A stretch of DNA of 31,078 nucleotides from Priapulus caudatus. Its lineage: Eukaryota > Priapulida > Priapulimorpha > Priapulimorphida > Priapulidae. Both the position numbers and the translations under genes were made by a program. Positions 1 through 9,809 of this stretch are shown piece after piece. The notes beneath the pieces are model-generated. The model searched no databases and was not told the origin of the DNA. It worked only from the letters and a program-made list of their open reading frames with translations. The stretch covers positions 57,141 to 88,218 of the forward strand of contig NW_014578301.1 in the NCBI RefSeq assembly GCF_000485595.1, written 5' to 3'. How positions within the stretch are numbered: the stretch's first letter is position 1; each line of letters begins with the position of its first letter.

Positions 1-203
1 ACACGCACGCCCATACGCGCGCAGCCACACACACGTACGCGCACACACACACACACACGCACGAAGCAAGCACACACGCACGCCCATACGCGCGCAGCCA
101 CACACACGTACGCGCACACACACACACACACGCACGAAGCAAGCACACACGCACGCCCATACGCGCGCAGCCACACACACGTACGCGCACACACACACAC
201 ACA
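1..203. repeat. 73-bp tandem minisatellite, about 2.8 copies
   Basis: Copies start at 1, 74 and 147 and are essentially identical, an exact 73-base period. Each unit holds CA runs, a CCCATACGCGCGCAGCC core and an ACGAAGCAAGC block, so this is a higher-order repeat and not a plain CA microsatellite. The third copy loses the match near 203. The array is cut by the window edge, so its real length is unknown. Confidence 0.93.
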
Positions 204-312
204 CTCACGCGCACGAACAAACACACACACACACACACACATACACACACACACACTAACACACTAACACACACACAAACAAACAAACAAACAAACAAAC
301 GAGCAAACAAAA
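204..312. repeat. CA and CAAA microsatellite
   Basis: CA dinucleotides pass into about six CAAA units (near 276-302) and then an A-rich tail. It continues directly from the 73-bp array and marks its decayed right edge. From about 313 to 530 I see only unique sequence with no gene signal. Confidence 0.9.
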
Positions 313-530
313 AACAATCGCATGCATTGGCGCACGCTCGTGGCGCATTGACTAATCGAATGAACACGTCCTGGCATGAACAAATCGTGCTCTCACATAC
401 ATACCAGGTCCTACGTTCATGCACACATAGGTACATTACGCATGCTGCATAACAGTTGTTCTGGGGTGGCCTAGTGACTCCTAATTTGTAAGCGTGCAGA
501 GATCGCGAATCATTCTCACAGCAGAAAAAG

Positions 531-998
531 CACCGGGAAGGAGGCGCTATAGCACCATTGCCGCGTCATTTATCCTGTTAGAGGTACCCTAGAGGTTGGT
601 CTCGGCGGATGCGATCCAGTTTTCATCCGTTTCACCGCGAAAATACATAAAAAGAACATAATCGATTTCATTTGCGACACGCTGCTGAGCGCAGGTGGTG
701 ATGACTTAAAATTCAGGCCTCAGCGTCCTCTTGCCTATACCTTAGCATCCCTCTCTGCATCGCAATCCGCGCTTCCCGAGAGAGGAGAAGCCCCAGGAAG
801 GAGGCGCTAGCGCCATTGCCGCGTCATTTATCCTGTTAGAGGTACCCTAGAGGTTGGTCTCGGCGGATGCGATCCAGTTTTCATCCGTTTCACTGCGAAG
901 CGCAGGTGGTGATAACTCAGAATTCAGGCCTCAGCGTCATTTTGCCTATACCTCAGCATCCCTCTCTGCATCGCAATCCGCGCTTCCCGAGAGAGATA
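531..998. repeat. Direct tandem duplication, unit about 210-260 bp
   Basis: Positions 531-790 and 791-998 are two head-to-tail copies. Both begin with a GGAAGGAGGCGCTA block, share TTATCCTGTTAGAGGTACCC and a CGGCGGATGCGATCCAG core, and end with CGCTTCCCGAGAGA. The first copy carries about 47 extra bases after the CATCCGTTTCACCGCGAA block (about 641-687), so either copy 1 gained an insert or copy 2 lost one. The second copy runs straight into a GA microsatellite. Open frames across copy 2 lack an ATG and are not credible genes. Confidence 0.9.
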
Positions 999-999
999 G

Positions 1000-1140
1000 A
1001 GAACGAGAGAGAGAGAGAGAGCGAGCCAGGAGGAGAGAGAGAGAAGATACATAGTGAGCGGTAGAGGAGGAGGGAAAAGATGGACAGAGAGAGAGTGTGT
1101 GAGAGGGAAAGAAAATGCGTCAGAGAAAGAGACACACAGA
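1000..1140. repeat. Imperfect GA-rich tract
   Basis: Polypurine sequence made of GAGA blocks with GT and CA interruptions. It forms low-complexity Arg-Glu frames on plus and Ser-Leu frames on minus, which I do not call as genes. Confidence 0.9.
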
Positions 1141-1157
1141 GATAGAAAAATAGATAA

Positions 1158-1241
<84 letters not shown>

Positions 1242-1335
1242 ATAAATAGATAGATAGACAGATGGATGGATTGAAAGAAATAATCAAGTATAGATAGATA
1301 AATAGATAGATAGATAGCTAGATAGATAGATAGAT
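1141..1335. repeat. (GATA)n microsatellite
   Basis: Long run of GATA units, nearly pure from about 1160 to 1240, then interrupted by AAATA, GACAGATGGATGG and a short unique patch (1270-1290) before resuming. GATA arrays (Bkm-type) are known in several animal genomes, sometimes enriched on sex chromosomes; nothing here shows that this one is. Confidence 0.95.
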
Positions 1336-1780
1336 GCCATGCCGTGGTTTGCTGCAGTAACCTGGCTGTAACCTTAGCTAATATAGAATCCTACCGTATA
1401 TGAAGGGCGGGAAAGCGGTCTAAACTTCTAAACTACTATTGTGCTTTTTCAATTGTCACGCTTGCATTCTGGGTAAATTTGGCAGCCATATTTCTATGGA
1501 GCAGGGCTAGTTGAATAAGGCTGATGCTGCACTGTCGTCTGATCGACCGCCTGTGAAGTCGTGACCCGTATGTAGAACGTCCGGTGTAACGCAACATGCA
1601 GCGATTGACTGTTTAGAGAGTAAATCTTGCGAGTTTGGTCAGATGGTAAATATTCTACGAAATGCTAACCGAAAGCACGTGCGCGTAGAATCAGCATCGA
1701 GCTATTACGATAAAATAATAAGACACGATGGTCTGGAATTGCTATAGGCTATCGAACGGCGAATCACATTGATTTTATTT
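1336..1780. other. Unique AT-moderate sequence, no gene seen
   Basis: Complex sequence with stop codons in all frames and no recognisable domain, splice pattern or repeat. It separates the GATA array from the trinucleotide tract. Confidence 0.6.
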
Positions 1781-1781
1781 T

Positions 1782-1845
1782 GAATAATAATAATAAGAAG
1801 AAGAAGAAAATAATAATAATAGGAGTAGTAGTAATAATAATTCGT
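1782..1845. repeat. AAT/AAG/TAG trinucleotide tract
   Basis: Imperfect AAT units with AAG (near 1796-1808) and AGT/TAG (near 1821-1834) variants. Low complexity, no coding significance. Confidence 0.85.
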
Positions 1846-2007
1846 ATATTTTCATTTCGTTAATCGCAGAAAATGGCTAACGCGTGAGTAATGCGCTAGG
1901 AATTCTTACACCAACCACTTGAGGTCACTCGCCGAGAGCTTCATTCCATTAGTATAGAACATTATCATGTCATGAACGTCTGCGCTGTGAAGCCGTAGCA
2001 TGTACCC

Positions 2008-2009
<2 letters not shown>

Positions 2010-2097
<88 letters not shown>
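2010..2097. repeat. (TA)n microsatellite
   Basis: Nearly pure TA run with two phase slips near 2042 and 2058. It lies in AT-rich unique DNA that continues to about 2399 with no gene signal. Confidence 0.95.
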
Positions 2098-2099
<2 letters not shown>

Positions 2100-2407
2100 G
2101 TACATATAAATGTGTAATACTAATACACATCGCACATGAAAACGTTGCCTATTAAGGATTAGGATTTAGTTCAGAAATCCACTGTCACCAGCATTAAAGA
2201 TGCCTTGCCGACCACATTTTTGTAACAAACCACTGTAAAAACGTAAGTAAATAACTCACAACACTAACGTTAGCTTTGAAAATAAAACTGTAAAAATATG
2301 TATCAAGCCTCTATTTGCTCAACGTAAAAACGATTCGAAAAACGCTTTTCGCCGCGGTTCTGTATCATGGCGGCAAGAGTCGACGCAGGTCACGTAACCA
2401 GCACAGC

Positions 2408-3143
2408 CATAGATATCATATATAACACATTTGTTTTACGATATCAAGAGTAGATAATAACACAAGAGTTACACACCCGATTCCCGCATTTTAAACCGAT
2501 TTTTCTCATCAAAATTTGCCACCAATAAAGAAGCAAGTGTATACGTTCCTCAGCTTATTATGATCACTAATCACTCACCTTCGTGGTACTGATATTCGTT
2601 TACATATATTTGCTAGCGTATTGCTGTAAATTGTAATCTTGGACGAGCTGAATTCGCACAATTTACCGCTATTGTGTAGAGGTGTTAAGCCAAAATTTGA
2701 AGCTATAGTGGCGCCAATATTTAGAAACGGACTGTTTCCAAATCATTCGTGCCCAGATACTTGATTACCTGCGCGTGCGTAATGTGATGCTTACTACAAA
2801 CTACTACAGAGAATATTGTTATTATTGTATTATTACTTATGTAAGATAGTATGTCACTTTCTTGTGTTGCGATCACAATAACTGAGCGCGTCTCGCGGTT
2901 CCTCACGAGATCAAAATTGTGCGAATTCAGCTCGAGCAAGATTACGATTTACAACAATACGCTAGCAAATATATGTAAACGAATATCAGTACCACAAAGG
3001 TGAGTGATTAGTGGTCATAATAAGCTGAGGAACGTATACACTTGCTTCTTTATTGGTGGCAAATTTTGATGAGAAAAATCGGTTAAAAATGCGGGAATCG
3101 GGTGTGACTCTTATGTTATTATCTACTCTGGACGATATCTATG
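2408..3143. mobile_element. Foldback-type DNA element with about 230-bp inverted arms and an 8-bp target duplication
   Basis: The left arm (about 2440-2668) reappears as its reverse complement at about 2905-3137, at roughly 90% identity by eye, around a spacer of about 240 bases. Just outside, CATAGATATC (2408-2417) is mirrored by GATATCTATG (3134-3143). The flanks are identical: AGCACAGC at 2400-2407 and again at 3144-3151, an 8-bp target-site duplication. The left end has about 30 extra bases (around 2418-2447) that the right end lacks. An 8-bp duplication fits hAT- or P-type transposition by family knowledge, but there is no transposase frame, so the element is non-autonomous. The subterminal AAGAGTAGATAATA resembles the tip of the 9827-12419 element (AAGAGTACATAATA). 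Confidence 0.85.
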
Positions 3144-3151
3144 AGCACAGC

Positions 3152-3780
3152 CTTCATGGCCGTTAGCGCTTGGCAACACCGCATGGCAACGAGATGGGTC
3201 ACAACATCGCCGCAGAGCGGCAAAAGTAAACGCCGTTTGAAACATTCGACCCGACACTTTCACGTTGTCTAAAAGCTTCGAATGAACGTATTCGCGAGAA
3301 ATTTTTTTACCTATCACCCATATAGGCAAGTAGGCCTACAAGCGTGCAATGTTAAAATAATTCATTTTTTGCCTGATTTTATGTTTGCTGCTTGCAATTT
3401 CGAGGGCGGGCACCTTTAAACTGTGACCCCTATCAGTATTATCACTACGAAACACTATTGAACTAGTAAGCGTAGTTCCACAACACGTAAAACGTATCAG
3501 CAGTGATACGTTTCTCGCGCATGTCAAATATAGACGTGTGTCCGTGCGTGCGTGCTCGTGTGTCCGTGCGTGCACGCTCGCGTGAGCGTGTGGGTGCTAG
3601 GGTGCGTGAATAAACGAGTGACGACCTCGTTGTTTCATGCAAAGCTAGCGTGACGCTCATGAAACCAATTTGTCTATGAGTGAAATTCGATTTGGTTCAG
3701 ATGTCTCGGCATGACATGTGACACAAGTATTATATACAAATGACGTGGGAATCCGGCAGCTGAGTCGCCCAGGAATTAGC
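3152..3780. other. Unique sequence with a short GTGC-rich patch
   Basis: No gene recognised. A GT/GC-rich patch at about 3535-3605 (GTGCGTGC and GTGTCCGTGCG units) gives low-complexity His/Arg/Thr frames on minus. The rest is unique and stop-rich. Confidence 0.6.
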
Positions 3781-3784
3781 GCAC

Positions 3785-4090
3785 AACATATGCAGAGAGA
3801 CAGCGCAATAGAGAGAAAGGTGGGACAGGAATGACAGCGAGCGGGAAGGGAGAGAGAACGAGAGAGAATGCATGGGAGAAAGGACAGAGCTAGAGAAAGA
3901 GAGAAAGGGGGATAGGTAGAGAGAGATAAAGAGAAGGACAGAGCACGCGGTGTTAGGGAGAGGAGGGAAGAGGAGAAAGTTTGAGCAATTAAAATTGAGG
4001 AGAGAGACAGAGAGTAAGAGAGATAGGAAGAGAGGAGGAGTAGGCGAGAAGAAGAGAAAGAAGGAGAGAGAGCGCGAGAGAGAACGAGTG
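3785..4090. repeat. Imperfect GA-rich polypurine tract
   Basis: About 300 bases of purine-rich plus strand with GAGA blocks and spacers. It makes a long Ser/Leu-rich minus-strand frame that I reject as coding. Strand-biased polypurine DNA of this length can adopt triplex (H-DNA) structures, by general knowledge. Confidence 0.9.
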
Positions 4091-4150
4091 TGTATATTGT
4101 ATATTGTATATTATATATATTAACGATATTGTATATTATATATATTATTG
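4088..4150. repeat. Repeated TATTGTATAT block
   Basis: GTATATTGTATATTGTATAT at the start recurs after a TTAACGATA spacer as TTGTATATTATATATATT. A short AT-rich direct repeat, followed by a CCT-rich run at about 4153-4168. Confidence 0.75.
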
Positions 4151-4469
4151 TTTCCTCCTCCTCCTCCTTTTCGTCGGCGTCCATTAAACAGATGGGCGAT
4201 AGCGCTGCACGCCGACAGGGATGTTTAAAGGGAGAGGTGTAGAGCGACACGCGTAGATGTGTAGCAAACAGGCGGATGATATAGCGAGTACACTCTATGT
4301 ATATACGCTGTTACATGGCACGGTTTGTGTAGAAACGCGACCGTTTGTTGGAAAAAGACGACTCGTGTGTTACTTATTATATACGAACGCGCTGCCCACA
4401 AGCACACATCGATACACATCTNCGAGCGTCGTTGCTAAGGCCCGTATCTAGGATTCGTAATCCCGAGCG

Positions 4470-4477
4470 TGACGTCA
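4470..4477. promoter_or_regulatory. CRE-like palindrome TGACGTCA
   Basis: Perfect 8-bp consensus for CREB/ATF-type bZIP factors. No gene is visible next to it. Listed because perfect copies recur at 7804, 8018, 8029 and 9616. Confidence 0.4.
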
Positions 4478-4660
4478 GCGTAGTTCAGCCACTCGGGGCC
4501 ACAGGCAATATGAACGCACATTCACAAATCGTACCCCTCTGTTACAGTTCCACTGTTGCGACACTGTATATCAACTTTCCTTCATAAAAACCTATGTAAA
4601 AACTAACGACGAACGCTCTCGCACTCGCCGCCGCGAGTGTGCTGTGACGCTACGATAATA

Positions 4661-4690
4661 ATATATATAGAGGATATCCTCTATATATAT
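4661..4690. repeat. Perfect 30-bp palindrome
   Basis: ATATATATAGAGGAT is followed directly by its exact reverse complement, with no loop. It sits only on the left side of the surrounding palindrome, so it looks inserted, and it touches the next hairpin end to end. The same place in the second copy (near 13735-13765) is eroded. Confidence 0.95.
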
Positions 4691-4733
4691 TATCAAGAGC
4701 AGATAAAGAAGCCTTCTTTATCTGCTCTTGATA
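4691..4733. mobile_element. TATCAAGAG-tip hairpin, 21-bp perfect arms, 1-base loop
   Basis: The left arm, starting TATCAAGAGCAGATAAAGAA, pairs perfectly over 21 bases with 4713-4733; only base 4712 is unpaired. It lies at the apex of the larger palindrome. I treat it as a minimal member of the TATCAAGAG hairpin family; a simple cruciform-prone palindrome is the alternative. Confidence 0.85.
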
Positions 4734-5256
4734 TTATTATCATAGCGTCACAGCACACTCGCCACGGCGAGTGAGGGAGCGTTCGGCGTTAGTTTTTACA
4801 TAGGTTTTTATGAAGGAAAGTTGATATACAGTGTCGCAACAGTGGAACTGTAACAGAGGGGTACGGTAGTAGGGCCTATTTGTGAATGTCTGTTCATATT
4901 ATTTTCAGTTTTTACTGACTCTGTCCCAAGTGCCTGTGAGGAAACCCATGCAAAAGATTCCGTCACCGGTGCGCTCTGGCAACCATAATGCACCGAGCCG
5001 AAATAATCCGCACCCGACACAGGTAACACACGCACACGCTGTATTAATTAATATTCCTCCCACCCTCTCGTATCTACTTTCACGACTATGGTAGCTATTA
5101 TGGCGATTCGCAAATTTCAGCAATCGTTATTGTCCTATTATCCTTCCTATCCTTCCCATCCTTCTCTCATTGATAATCTTCTTCGTCATCTGTTTCGCGC
5201 GCGCGTGTGTGTCTGTGCGTGCGTGCGTGTGTGTACATCAGGCGTATAGATAATAG

Positions 5257-5328
5257 CAGGAGTTAAAAAAAAGGATAATAAAGACAAACTTTATTATTTT
5301 TATTATTTTTTGTCTTTATGAACTCCTG
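5257..5328. mobile_element. Small hairpin flanked by a 10-bp direct repeat
   Basis: CAGGAGTT (5257-5264) mirrors AACTCCTG (5321-5328), and inside AATAAAGACAAA mirrors TTTGTCTTTAT around an A/T-rich loop. GATAATAGCA occurs at 5249-5258 and again at 5328-5337, overlapping the tips. This could be a target duplication or shared element ends. The equivalent lies at about 14338-14412 in module A2. Confidence 0.75.
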
Positions 5329-5336
5329 ATAATAGC

Positions 5337-5383
5337 AAGAGCTAATAATTATACTACTAATAATAAAGGTATTATTAGTTCTT
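5337..5383. mobile_element. Small hairpin with AAGAGCTAATAAT ends
   Basis: AAGAGCTAATAAT at the left is mirrored by ATTATTAGTTCTT at the right with one mismatch; the interior again folds (CTAATAATA against TATTATTAG). It follows the previous hairpin within 9 bases, giving two in tandem. The tip matches the AAGAGCTAAT form of the family seen at 15374 and 23053. Confidence 0.75.
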
Positions 5384-5435
5384 AATAATAGGAAATTCTA
5401 GAATATCATAGTCATGGGAATATTCGTCATCGTCT

Positions 5436-5510
5436 TTACACGGTGTGTGTATTTGTGTGTACATGCGTGCGTGCGTGTGCACGCGAGCACGCGCGCGTGT
5501 GTGTGCATCC
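5436..5510. repeat. GT/GC-rich simple repeat
   Basis: Alternating GT and GC dinucleotides (GTGTGTATTTGTGTGTACAT, then GCGTGCGTGTGCACGCGAGC and following). Alternating purine-pyrimidine sequence. A shorter similar patch is at 5198-5235, and both recur in module A2. Confidence 0.8.
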
Positions 5511-5560
5511 GGTCTATATATAGATAATTGGGAAATCTAGATTCTATAGATTATCCTTCA

Positions 5561-5719
5561 TAGGAGGTCCTATTTTGGGACTACATCCTGGTTAAATATA
5601 TATATCAAGAGTCTATAATAGAAGACTATGGACTATTATGGACTATGGACAATTTCTATAATGGACTCTTGATATATATGTATATATATAGGAGATCCAA
5701 TTTTGGGACTACATCCTGG
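5561..5719. mobile_element. TATCAAGAG hairpin between 31-bp direct repeats
   Basis: The hairpin at 5597-5679 has a left tip ATATCAAGAGTCTATAATAG mirrored by TTCTATAATGGACTCTTGAT with few mismatches; its loop repeats GGACTAT. On each side stands a 31-base direct repeat (5561-5591 and 5689-5719, 29 of 31 identical) containing TTTTGGGACTACATCCTGG. The direct repeats are too long for an ordinary target duplication. They may mark duplication by slippage or recombination, or be true ends of a larger unit. The homologue is at about 14649-14807. Confidence 0.85.
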
Positions 5720-5891
5720 CTATATAATTAATATTAAAAATATACATTTTCATTATGTTTTCTATTGGAATTTAATGAATTTCATTATTATAGCATTTCC
5801 ATGACAAATATATTATAGGATTTGCTATTATCTATATATACTCCTACACACATGTGCTTAATCACGTAGACATGCATGCCCGCACGCACAT

Positions 5892-5893
<2 letters not shown>

Positions 5894-5934
<41 letters not shown>
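5894..5934. repeat. (GA)n microsatellite, right border of module A1
   Basis: Pure GA run of about 20 units. The homology between modules A1 and A2 ends inside this run; the sequence after it (5935-6000, still GA-rich, then unique) differs from that after the A2 run. Confidence 0.95.
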
Positions 5935-5937
<3 letters not shown>

Positions 5938-6819
5938 GAGAGATAGAATGAGAGAAAATGAGAGAGAGAATGAAAGAGAGAAAGGGGAATAGAGCTAGAC
6001 AGACAGACAAAGCAAGAGAATCACGGATCATGGCGCTGACCAGATTGCTAGCGACGTAATACAACTTTGTTGCCTCGTTACCATGGAGAAGAAGATCAAA
6101 GGCCGATGCCGGCAGCGGTTACGTAATCACCCACGCGCTCGAGGGAAGGGTTGATATCTAATCGCCATATAGGCCCTATGTCGTCCGCTATATATGCCCG
6201 AATCTAGTTTTCTTCCATTGAAAATGCGCCCGTCATTTGGCTCGTGCGTACGTAAGAACTCGGGAACTACGAAATAAAGGTCAGATATAACAGTAGCCTT
6301 CCGCCAATTGTTCACCAACATTGCACTATTTCGTCTCTGGAAAAGGCCTTCTTTTGAATTTTTTTTACGGTAAAATTCGACATTAGAGTGCCCTAATTTT
6401 ATATTATGTACGCGAGGTTGGTGTCTCGTAGACGTCTAGAAAGCATGAGAAGTGAGATTAGGCGTGTCGCGTAATTGTGACATCCTGTAAAGTGGCGTAG
6501 CCATGGTGACAGGTCCGCCGTTTTCGTGTTTGAAATGGCATTTGACTACTTTCTAGAAATGCATATCATTTAGCGGCAAAAGTTTCGAGCGGAGACCTTG
6601 AATCTGTGGTTATTTCGCATGAATAAAGTGTATGCGACAAAACTCACTGATTACGTTTAATTAATTTCTGTTTGATGCTTATTTAGGCCTGCTGCCTAGG
6701 CATGCACGCCCCTTACTGCTGTACAACAGCTAAACCCTGCCGGTAACGTTTATGATGCTGTCCTAACGCTGTCATCTTGGTTGACGTTGCGCATCGCACG
6801 TGATCGAGTTTACGCCGTT

Positions 6820-7041
6820 GAGAAACAAACGAACGACATTCAAATCCAGAGAATTCCGCTGATTAAACGTCTCGTAAATAATGTTAACAAGACTGCTGAA
6901 AGAATTTAACCTTACTAACAAAAACAGCATCATCTGTTAAATAACGCGTATCCGCTAAAAAAAAAACGATTAAAGACGGTCAGATATTGTAAGAAACGCT
7001 GAAAAACAAGCGAACAGCCTTCAAATCGAGCGGGTGCCGCT
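6820..7041. repeat. Diverged direct repeat, offset about 180 bp
   Basis: GAGAAACAAACGAACGACAT followed by TCAAATCCAGAG near 6820-6861 resembles GAAAAACAAGCGAACAGCCT followed by TCAAATCGAGCG near 7001-7041, roughly 70-75% alike by eye, each followed by a CCGCT. It may be an old duplication; chance similarity cannot be excluded. Confidence 0.4.
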
Positions 7042-7143
7042 ACAAATATCGTCTTTAAACTCTCCACGTTGTGCACGGGTATTGCTCTAGTGAAGATTAA
7101 ACGTTTATTGGCGAATGAATCGAATCAATCACTTGTTTTATTT

Positions 7144-7164
7144 ATAGAGGAGATATATCTCTAT
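7144..7164. repeat. Near-perfect 21-bp palindrome
   Basis: ATAGAGGAGATATATCTCTAT pairs with itself apart from one extra G. It shares a TATAGAGGA start with the 4661-4690 palindrome. Possible relic of a small hairpin element. Confidence 0.5.
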
Positions 7165-7803
7165 GCTCAAGCCAAAAAATTTCATGAAATTTCCAGCACC
7201 TAATCATGTTACGACACAAATTTTGAATTTTTATGTAAAAATGGTATTTTGGATATTTCTCAACTACCAGAAAGAGTAAGGATACAAAATTTTTGCCACA
7301 TGTTAAGCACAATATGGACCAAAATAGCGCGTCAAGATTTTTCTTTAATTTTCATATTTACCGAGAAAACTCGAAAAAACTGCTTAAAAATCAAGTTGTG
7401 TGTTAAAATAGAAAAATTTTAGCGAATAAAGAGGCATAACTAATAAAGTACGGCACTTAATAACAATCCCTGACGCCTTTTTTACCACAATATGTTACCA
7501 TTAAAACGAATGTAAAATTAAATTAATCCGAGTTGTAATCACAGAGAAATATCCATTTATACATCGGCTACTATGTCAGAAATCGAAACGGAGAAATCAG
7601 CGTTTTTCTATTTTTCACAATGAGTGACCGCCTGTGTGCAAAATGGGTGAACGTATGTGATATATCTATTGTTAGTACTTACTGCGACATATCCATGACT
7701 AACTGACACTACTAAATTGGTAAAATGTTCTATGCACCTTAAATTGAGAAATTCTGAGAAATTACGAGGTTACCATCGCAGAACGCGCGAACTCCGCTCA
7801 TCC

Positions 7804-7811
7804 TGACGTCA
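7804..7811. promoter_or_regulatory. CRE-like palindrome TGACGTCA
   Basis: Perfect bZIP consensus about 210 bases upstream of the paired sites at 8018-8036. No transcript start is visible nearby. Confidence 0.4.
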
Positions 7812-8017
7812 CAAAGCTAATACGTCAACAAACGCGCGCGATGTACCGCACTATAGTAAGGTGTGTTGCGAGGTGTTAGAACTATTTTGGGCGTGGGATA
7901 CTTGTTGGATCACTAGCAGATGTACATCAATGTACATGAATACATGTAATGACAGCTGTAGCAGGGTTGACGCTTAATGATACCGGCTTAGTTAATATCG
8001 GGGTTGTATCATGTCTC

Positions 8018-8036
8018 TGACGTCATAATGACGTCA
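8018..8036. promoter_or_regulatory. Paired CRE-like sites
   Basis: Two perfect TGACGTCA palindromes at 8018-8025 and 8029-8036, centre to centre 11 bases apart, about one helical turn, so both would face the same side of the helix. CREB/ATF-type binding is inferred from the motif only. Confidence 0.5.
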
Positions 8037-8673
8037 GCCGCTGCTTACTACACATGTACGCGGGCAAGCAAAAACGCTCTGACAGTTCACATGTACCGTT
8101 ATATGGAGAAATTAGCATGTACACAGGTGGCACATATAGTGTTAGCCATCGAATAAGGTTGAAAACGAAAAATCGATGAAATTTCATGCACAACGTGGAG
8201 AGTATCCTTATAAAAAAGGAAAAAAAAGGAAAAAAAGAACATCGTTCGAATTACGCGAGGCCCTTCAAAAAAAGTGAGCGCTGCTGTGATATTCCCGACA
8301 GAGGCGCCACACTTGGATATATTGTATAGATCAGTGGCTGCGACATCAATGGCTGCAGTGTGATGCTCCAGTATTCCGCCACGCTTTCGCAAGATGAAAG
8401 AAAAATACGGATTGCCAATATAGGCTATGTAATCATTGCTATTAGGGAATTTGGCGAGTCGACTGATAGAACAAATAGATCCTGTTAAGGCCGGCTAATT
8501 ATTGTAATGCGGACGAGTCAACGCTACAGTCATAGCTGTGCTAACGTGTGACTTTTGTATGAGACATGTACGCGAATTAGAAATTAAGACATGGAGAGAC
8601 AGATCGATCCACGAAGAAACGGCCATACAACCAGAACCGTGTGTGAACGCCAGCCTGGACAGGTTAGGAAACA

Positions 8674-8999
<326 letters not shown>

Positions 9000-9000
<1 letters not shown>

Positions 9001-9725
9001 TACTCTAGCGAGGAATGCCTTGTTAATTTCACACAGACACCACTAGGTAAAGTCGTGTGGTGACACTAATATGCGAGCATTGTACCCATTAACATTGTAA
9101 CATAATTGATTCGTGCAATTTTAATGAATCCACCATTTCATACTACATAATTTATGAAGAGTTGGTCTCAATCCATTTTCAACGATTAACACACTTGAAC
9201 TTGCCGCGCTTACTAATTCAATCCATCATTCATGCAATTCTTGTTTTTATGAGTAGGTACACATAAAAAAAGAGATACACCACGTTTGAGAACTTGCCAC
9301 TGATAAGTCGGTCATATATATAATAATAAAATATATAATAAATAACCACACTGCTACTGTGCAGCCAATTCCTTAAGAACGACTTCTCTATCTATAACAG
9401 ATCATCGGTTTTCACGCGCTAGAGACAAGAACAGCGGTGTTGCAGCAAGCGCATTGTGGAATCTCACACATACTGCATGAAGCTATCCTACTAATTGCTA
9501 TGCAAGATGGCACACCAGAAAGCTGATCATCAGAAAGATTTGAAAGCCAGACTTCGGTGGGAAAGAAAAAAAAATAGCATAGAGACCGTGCGTTCAACCT
9601 TGACAGATGCTAAGCTGACGTCATAGCACGTGACTAGTAGCATGTGGTGGTACGGGGTTTCATCTTCGAATTTTCTATTAATTATGTGATGCGCTTGCTG
9701 TAAAAAAGCAATTAGGAAAGCACCA
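9000..9725. other. Unique sequence, no gene seen
   Basis: Stop-rich complex sequence. A TA/AAT-rich patch at about 9313-9345 is the only repeat. Holds the CRE plus E-box pair at 9616-9632. Confidence 0.55.
9616..9632. promoter_or_regulatory. CRE-like site next to a CACGTG E-box
   Basis: TGACGTCA at 9616-9623 and CACGTG at 9627-9632, three bases apart. Both are perfect palindromic consensus sites (bZIP and bHLH classes). No neighbouring gene is visible, so the role is unknown. Confidence 0.4.
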
Positions 9726-9729
9726 TATT

Positions 9730-9745
9730 ATATATATATATATGC

Positions 9746-9807
<62 letters not shown>
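9730..9807. repeat. (TA)n-(GT)n compound microsatellite
   Basis: A short TA run, GCGC, then about 30 GT units to 9807. It stands just outside the left end of the 2.6-kb element. Confidence 0.95.

Positions 9808-9809
<2 letters not shown>

Larger units (their letters stand above)
4507..4900. mobile_element. Large palindrome (foldback element), truncated copy in module A1
   Basis: The left arm (about 4507-4658) and right arm (about 4731-4900) are reverse complements through blocks such as CCCCTCTGTTACAGTTCCAC, CTTTCCTTCATAAAAACC and GCACTCGCCGCCGCGAGTGT with its mirror. The centre is filled by two further perfect palindromes (4661-4690 and 4691-4733). The homologous palindrome at 13540-14014 extends about 33 bases further on the left, so this copy lost its left tip. 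No transposase is encoded; the match to a canonical superfamily is unknown. Confidence 0.9.
4507..5935. repeat. Module A, copy 1 (matches about 13575-14995)
   Basis: About 1.43 kb is collinear with 13575-14995 at roughly 95% or better identity by eye. Differences are mostly single-base indels concentrated in the second copy. Order: palindrome, CATCC/TTCC-rich stretch, GT repeat, hairpins at 5257 and 5337, GT repeat, hairpin at 5597, AT-rich stretch, (GA)n. The right boundary falls inside the GA microsatellite; the left boundary is inside the left palindrome arm. Confidence 0.93.

Noticed and set aside
1-203. CRISPR-like regular array
   Set aside because: The 73-bp units are continuous tandem copies with no unique spacers, in a microsatellite-rich eukaryotic setting.
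791-998. SINE (tRNA-derived retroposon)
   Set aside because: The GGATGCGATCC string resembles a B box only loosely, no A box is placed correctly, and the GA tract following it is not a retroposon tail.
3657-4250. 197-residue minus-strand frame
   Set aside because: Ser/Leu-rich throughout because it reads the GA-rich tract; no domain, and the ends outside the tract are not protein-like.
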